NCBI GenBank assembly: GCA_035651635.1
Contig: DASRFK010000223.1
Span: forward strand, 1 to 24,229
Length of the DNA: 24,229 nt
From: JANXQE01 sp035651635
Lineage (GTDB): Bacteria; Verrucomicrobiota; Verrucomicrobiia; Limisphaerales; UBA8199
Direction: 5' to 3'
A program made the position numbers and the translations under genes. Every line of letters begins with the position of its first letter. Position 1 is the stretch's first letter. Positions 22,935-24,229 of this stretch are shown here, one piece after another. The notes under the pieces were generated by a model that worked only from the letters and a program-made list of their open reading frames with translations, made no database searches and was not told the origin of the DNA.

Positions 22935-23900
22935 TCAAGTATCGAGGTGATGGTGAAGCAGGTCGAGCATCGCCAGCTTTCGTTCGGAACTGATGGATTG
23001 CTGCAGCTGGCGGCGGCGTCGGGTCGACATGCGGCTAAACGAGTGGCCCAGTTGTGCGTTGCGTTCGATATGCTCGAACTGAGGCATGCCGATACTGGCC
23101 AGACTGACCGGCAGAGATAAGACATAACCGAGCAGTTTGTCCAAAGGCGCCGCCCCCAGAAGCTGTTCCTGGCCGAACACTTTCATGGCGATGATTCCCA
23201 TGTGCTTGCGGACCGCCACCGGCAAGGCCAGAGCCTCGAAACTCGCAGCTCCGTCGCTCCGGGCTTTCATCCCTTTGTTCGTATCCGCCATGCTGGCCAG
23301 CCCGGCATTGAGCGCCATTTGCGTGCAATCAAAATCGTGCCGCTCCAATGCTGTGCGCAACGCCGCCGGATCGGCGTGACAAGTGATCCCGATCGCCCTG
23401 GTGATCTTCTGTTCGCGGGCCTGGTACAGGGCTTCGAGCACTCCGCCGGGGGCTTCGATTTTCTTCAAATCTTCGGCATCCTTTAAGGCGTGGATATGCA
23501 GCACGTCCAGGTGATCCGTGCGCAGACGATGCAGGCTTAACTCGATTTGCCGCCGCGCCTCGTCCGCCGTTCGCCCGGGAATCTTCGTAGCCAGGGTTAC
23601 TTCTTTGCGACGGGCGGTCATTATCCGGCCAATTCGTTCCTCGCTCCGGCCTTCGCCATACGCGTGCGCGGTATCGATATAGGTAATCCCAAGATCGATC
23701 GCGCGGTTCAACGCTTCGAGCGCTTTGTCTTCTTGCTCGTACATCAGGAACCGGCTGCCCGAACCAAAACCGATAATGGGCACGCGCATGCCGGTTCGAC
23801 CTAATATTCGGGTTGGGAGGCGGGGCGTGGAAGTGCTCGCCAGGACCTGGCCGGCCAGCATGCCCGAAGCAACCACGCCCAGAAATTCGCGTCGATTCAT
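22935..23900 (-). CDS. Aldo/keto reductase with Tat-like signal
   Basis: From ATG 23900 the protein has 321 residues. NRREFLGVVASGMLAG is a twin-arginine-type leader, followed by the NADPH-dependent AKR barrel (TRILGRTGMRVPIIGFGSG). The catalytic tetrad is D76, Y81 (YIDTAHAYGEG), K106 (LATKIPG) and H137 (VLHIHALKD). The frame is open to 24047, but those 49 extra residues are encoded by dispersed repeat copy B and precede the signal, so the later ATG is chosen. No ribosome binding site is visible. It is the first gene of a two-gene minus-strand operon with the sugar isomerase and probably reduces or oxidises a sugar or related carbonyl. A cofactor-binding enzyme with a Tat leader fits export in folded form. 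Confidence 0.88.
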   Translation of the reverse strand: MNRREFLGVVASGMLAGQVLASTSTPRLPTRILGRTGMRVPIIGFGSGSRFLMYEQEDKALEALNRAIDLGITYIDTAHAYGEGRSEERIGRIMTARRKEVTLATKIPGRTADEARRQIELSLHRLRTDHLDVLHIHALKDAEDLKKIEAPGGVLEALYQAREQKITRAIGITCHADPAALRTALERHDFDCTQMALNAGLASMADTNKGMKARSDGAASFEALALPVAVRKHMGIIAMKVFGQEQLLGAAPLDKLLGYVLSLPVSLASIGMPQFEHIERNAQLGHSFSRMSTRRRRQLQQSISSERKLAMLDLLHHHLDT

Positions 23901-23948
23901 GGCGTTGGCTAGCGTGGCGCAGGAGCCCACGCCTCTCAAGGAGAATCC

Positions 23949-24105
23949 CAGGGCAAACGCTTCTAAATCCCCTGAAAAGAGCGCCCTGAGGTAGGGACAT
24001 CGCGCTGCGATGTCCCCGCCCGCGTCCAGCGGGCGGAACGAATGCAAGGGGAGTGACGTTCACATCGGACGTTGCGCCGCTGAACGCGGCGCGGACGGCG
24101 CAGCG
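23949..24105. repeat. Dispersed hairpin repeat, copy B
   Basis: This copy matches 3017-3174 in the same orientation, including both hairpins (GGGACATCGC/GCGATGTCCC and GCCCGC/GCGGGC, with a changed loop). It stops after GGCGCAGCG, exactly where copy A continues into its inverted end CGCGACATCCC. It lies upstream of the aldo/keto reductase and creates that gene's false N-terminal extension. Confidence 0.8.
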
Positions 24106-24229
24106 GAGACTGTCTCAAAAGGTTTGTCGCTAGTGGATGGCTCGCGAGACAACGAGAGGTGAGTTCATTGTCAATCTTAATTCAAGCAGCCACTCGCCTC
24201 TGTCCACCGGCATGCCCAAACACGCGCAA
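24106..24229. mobile_element. Possible insertion-sequence end at the window edge
   Basis: Directly after the truncation of repeat copy B comes GAGACTGTCTCAAAAG (24105-24120), similar in style to terminal repeats of several IS families, with an internal GAGAC-t-GTCTC palindrome. The rest is short of evidence. A minus-strand frame is open from the edge to a TGA at 24182-24184 (ends RVFGHAGGQRRVAA), and a plus-strand frame is open from ATG 24137 to the edge. Neither can be assigned. Confidence 0.3.

Noticed and set aside
23901..24047. Longer aldo/keto reductase start
   Set aside because: The extra 49 residues come largely from repeat copy B and precede the Tat-like leader.
24137..24229. Start of a plus-strand gene at the right edge
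   Set aside because: Only 31 codons are open, without a ribosome binding site or recognisable sequence, and the opposite strand is equally open to 24182.

Overview
The window looks like chromosomal DNA of a free-living Verrucomicrobium, probably of the Pedosphaera/Limisphaerales type. This is inferred from the gene families, the Tat-signal sugar isomerase and aldo/keto reductase, the scarcity of Shine-Dalgarno sites, the ATGA/GTGA overlaps, and the many GC-rich hairpin repeats between genes. No taxonomic marker is present, so the assignment is an inference.

Region 1 (1-2750) is a patchwork of broken genes, visibly more AT-rich than the rest. It holds a truncated P-loop ATPase of the kind found in nSTAND-like conflict proteins. 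This is joined to the 3' end of a DUF6345-like gene, which overlaps an intact secreted protein of unknown function. A 59-codon 5' stub of another gene follows on the minus strand, with its ribosome binding site and an upstream terminator hairpin. Last comes a TniQ/TnsD-like C-terminal fragment from a Tn7-type transposon. A tRNA-His gene (minus strand, 2871-2949) closes the region, with its 3' end facing this debris.

Region 2 (2950-10410) is housekeeping and repair. It has a soluble cNMP-binding/histidine kinase overlapping mutL, a duplicated 259-bp block of hairpins, trigger factor (minus), a small metallothionein-like protein, and ada (minus).

Region 3 (10543-14592, plus strand) carries an SPFH protein with a C-terminal excisionase-type helix-turn-helix, a double zinc-ribbon membrane protein, a fatty acid desaturase, and mobA. 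The first two resemble the ydjI/ydjG partners of the PspA envelope-stress module. A heptanucleotide tandem repeat starts directly after the mobA stop.

Region 4 (14711-21738) is a complete tripartite efflux system in the order RND pump, adaptor, outer-membrane factor. It is transcribed divergently from a LysR regulator, and a clean palindromic operator candidate lies between them.

Region 5 (21981-24229) encodes on the minus strand a Tat-signal aldo/keto reductase followed with no gap by a Tat-signal xylose-isomerase-like sugar isomerase. The right edge carries a second copy of the repeat found near 3.1 kb, cut short by what may be the end of an insertion sequence.

The intergenic repeats are the most pervasive unusual feature. 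At least eight hairpin or tandem families occur. Several run into coding regions and distort the apparent N- or C-termini of the kinase, LysR, the outer-membrane factor and the aldo/keto reductase.
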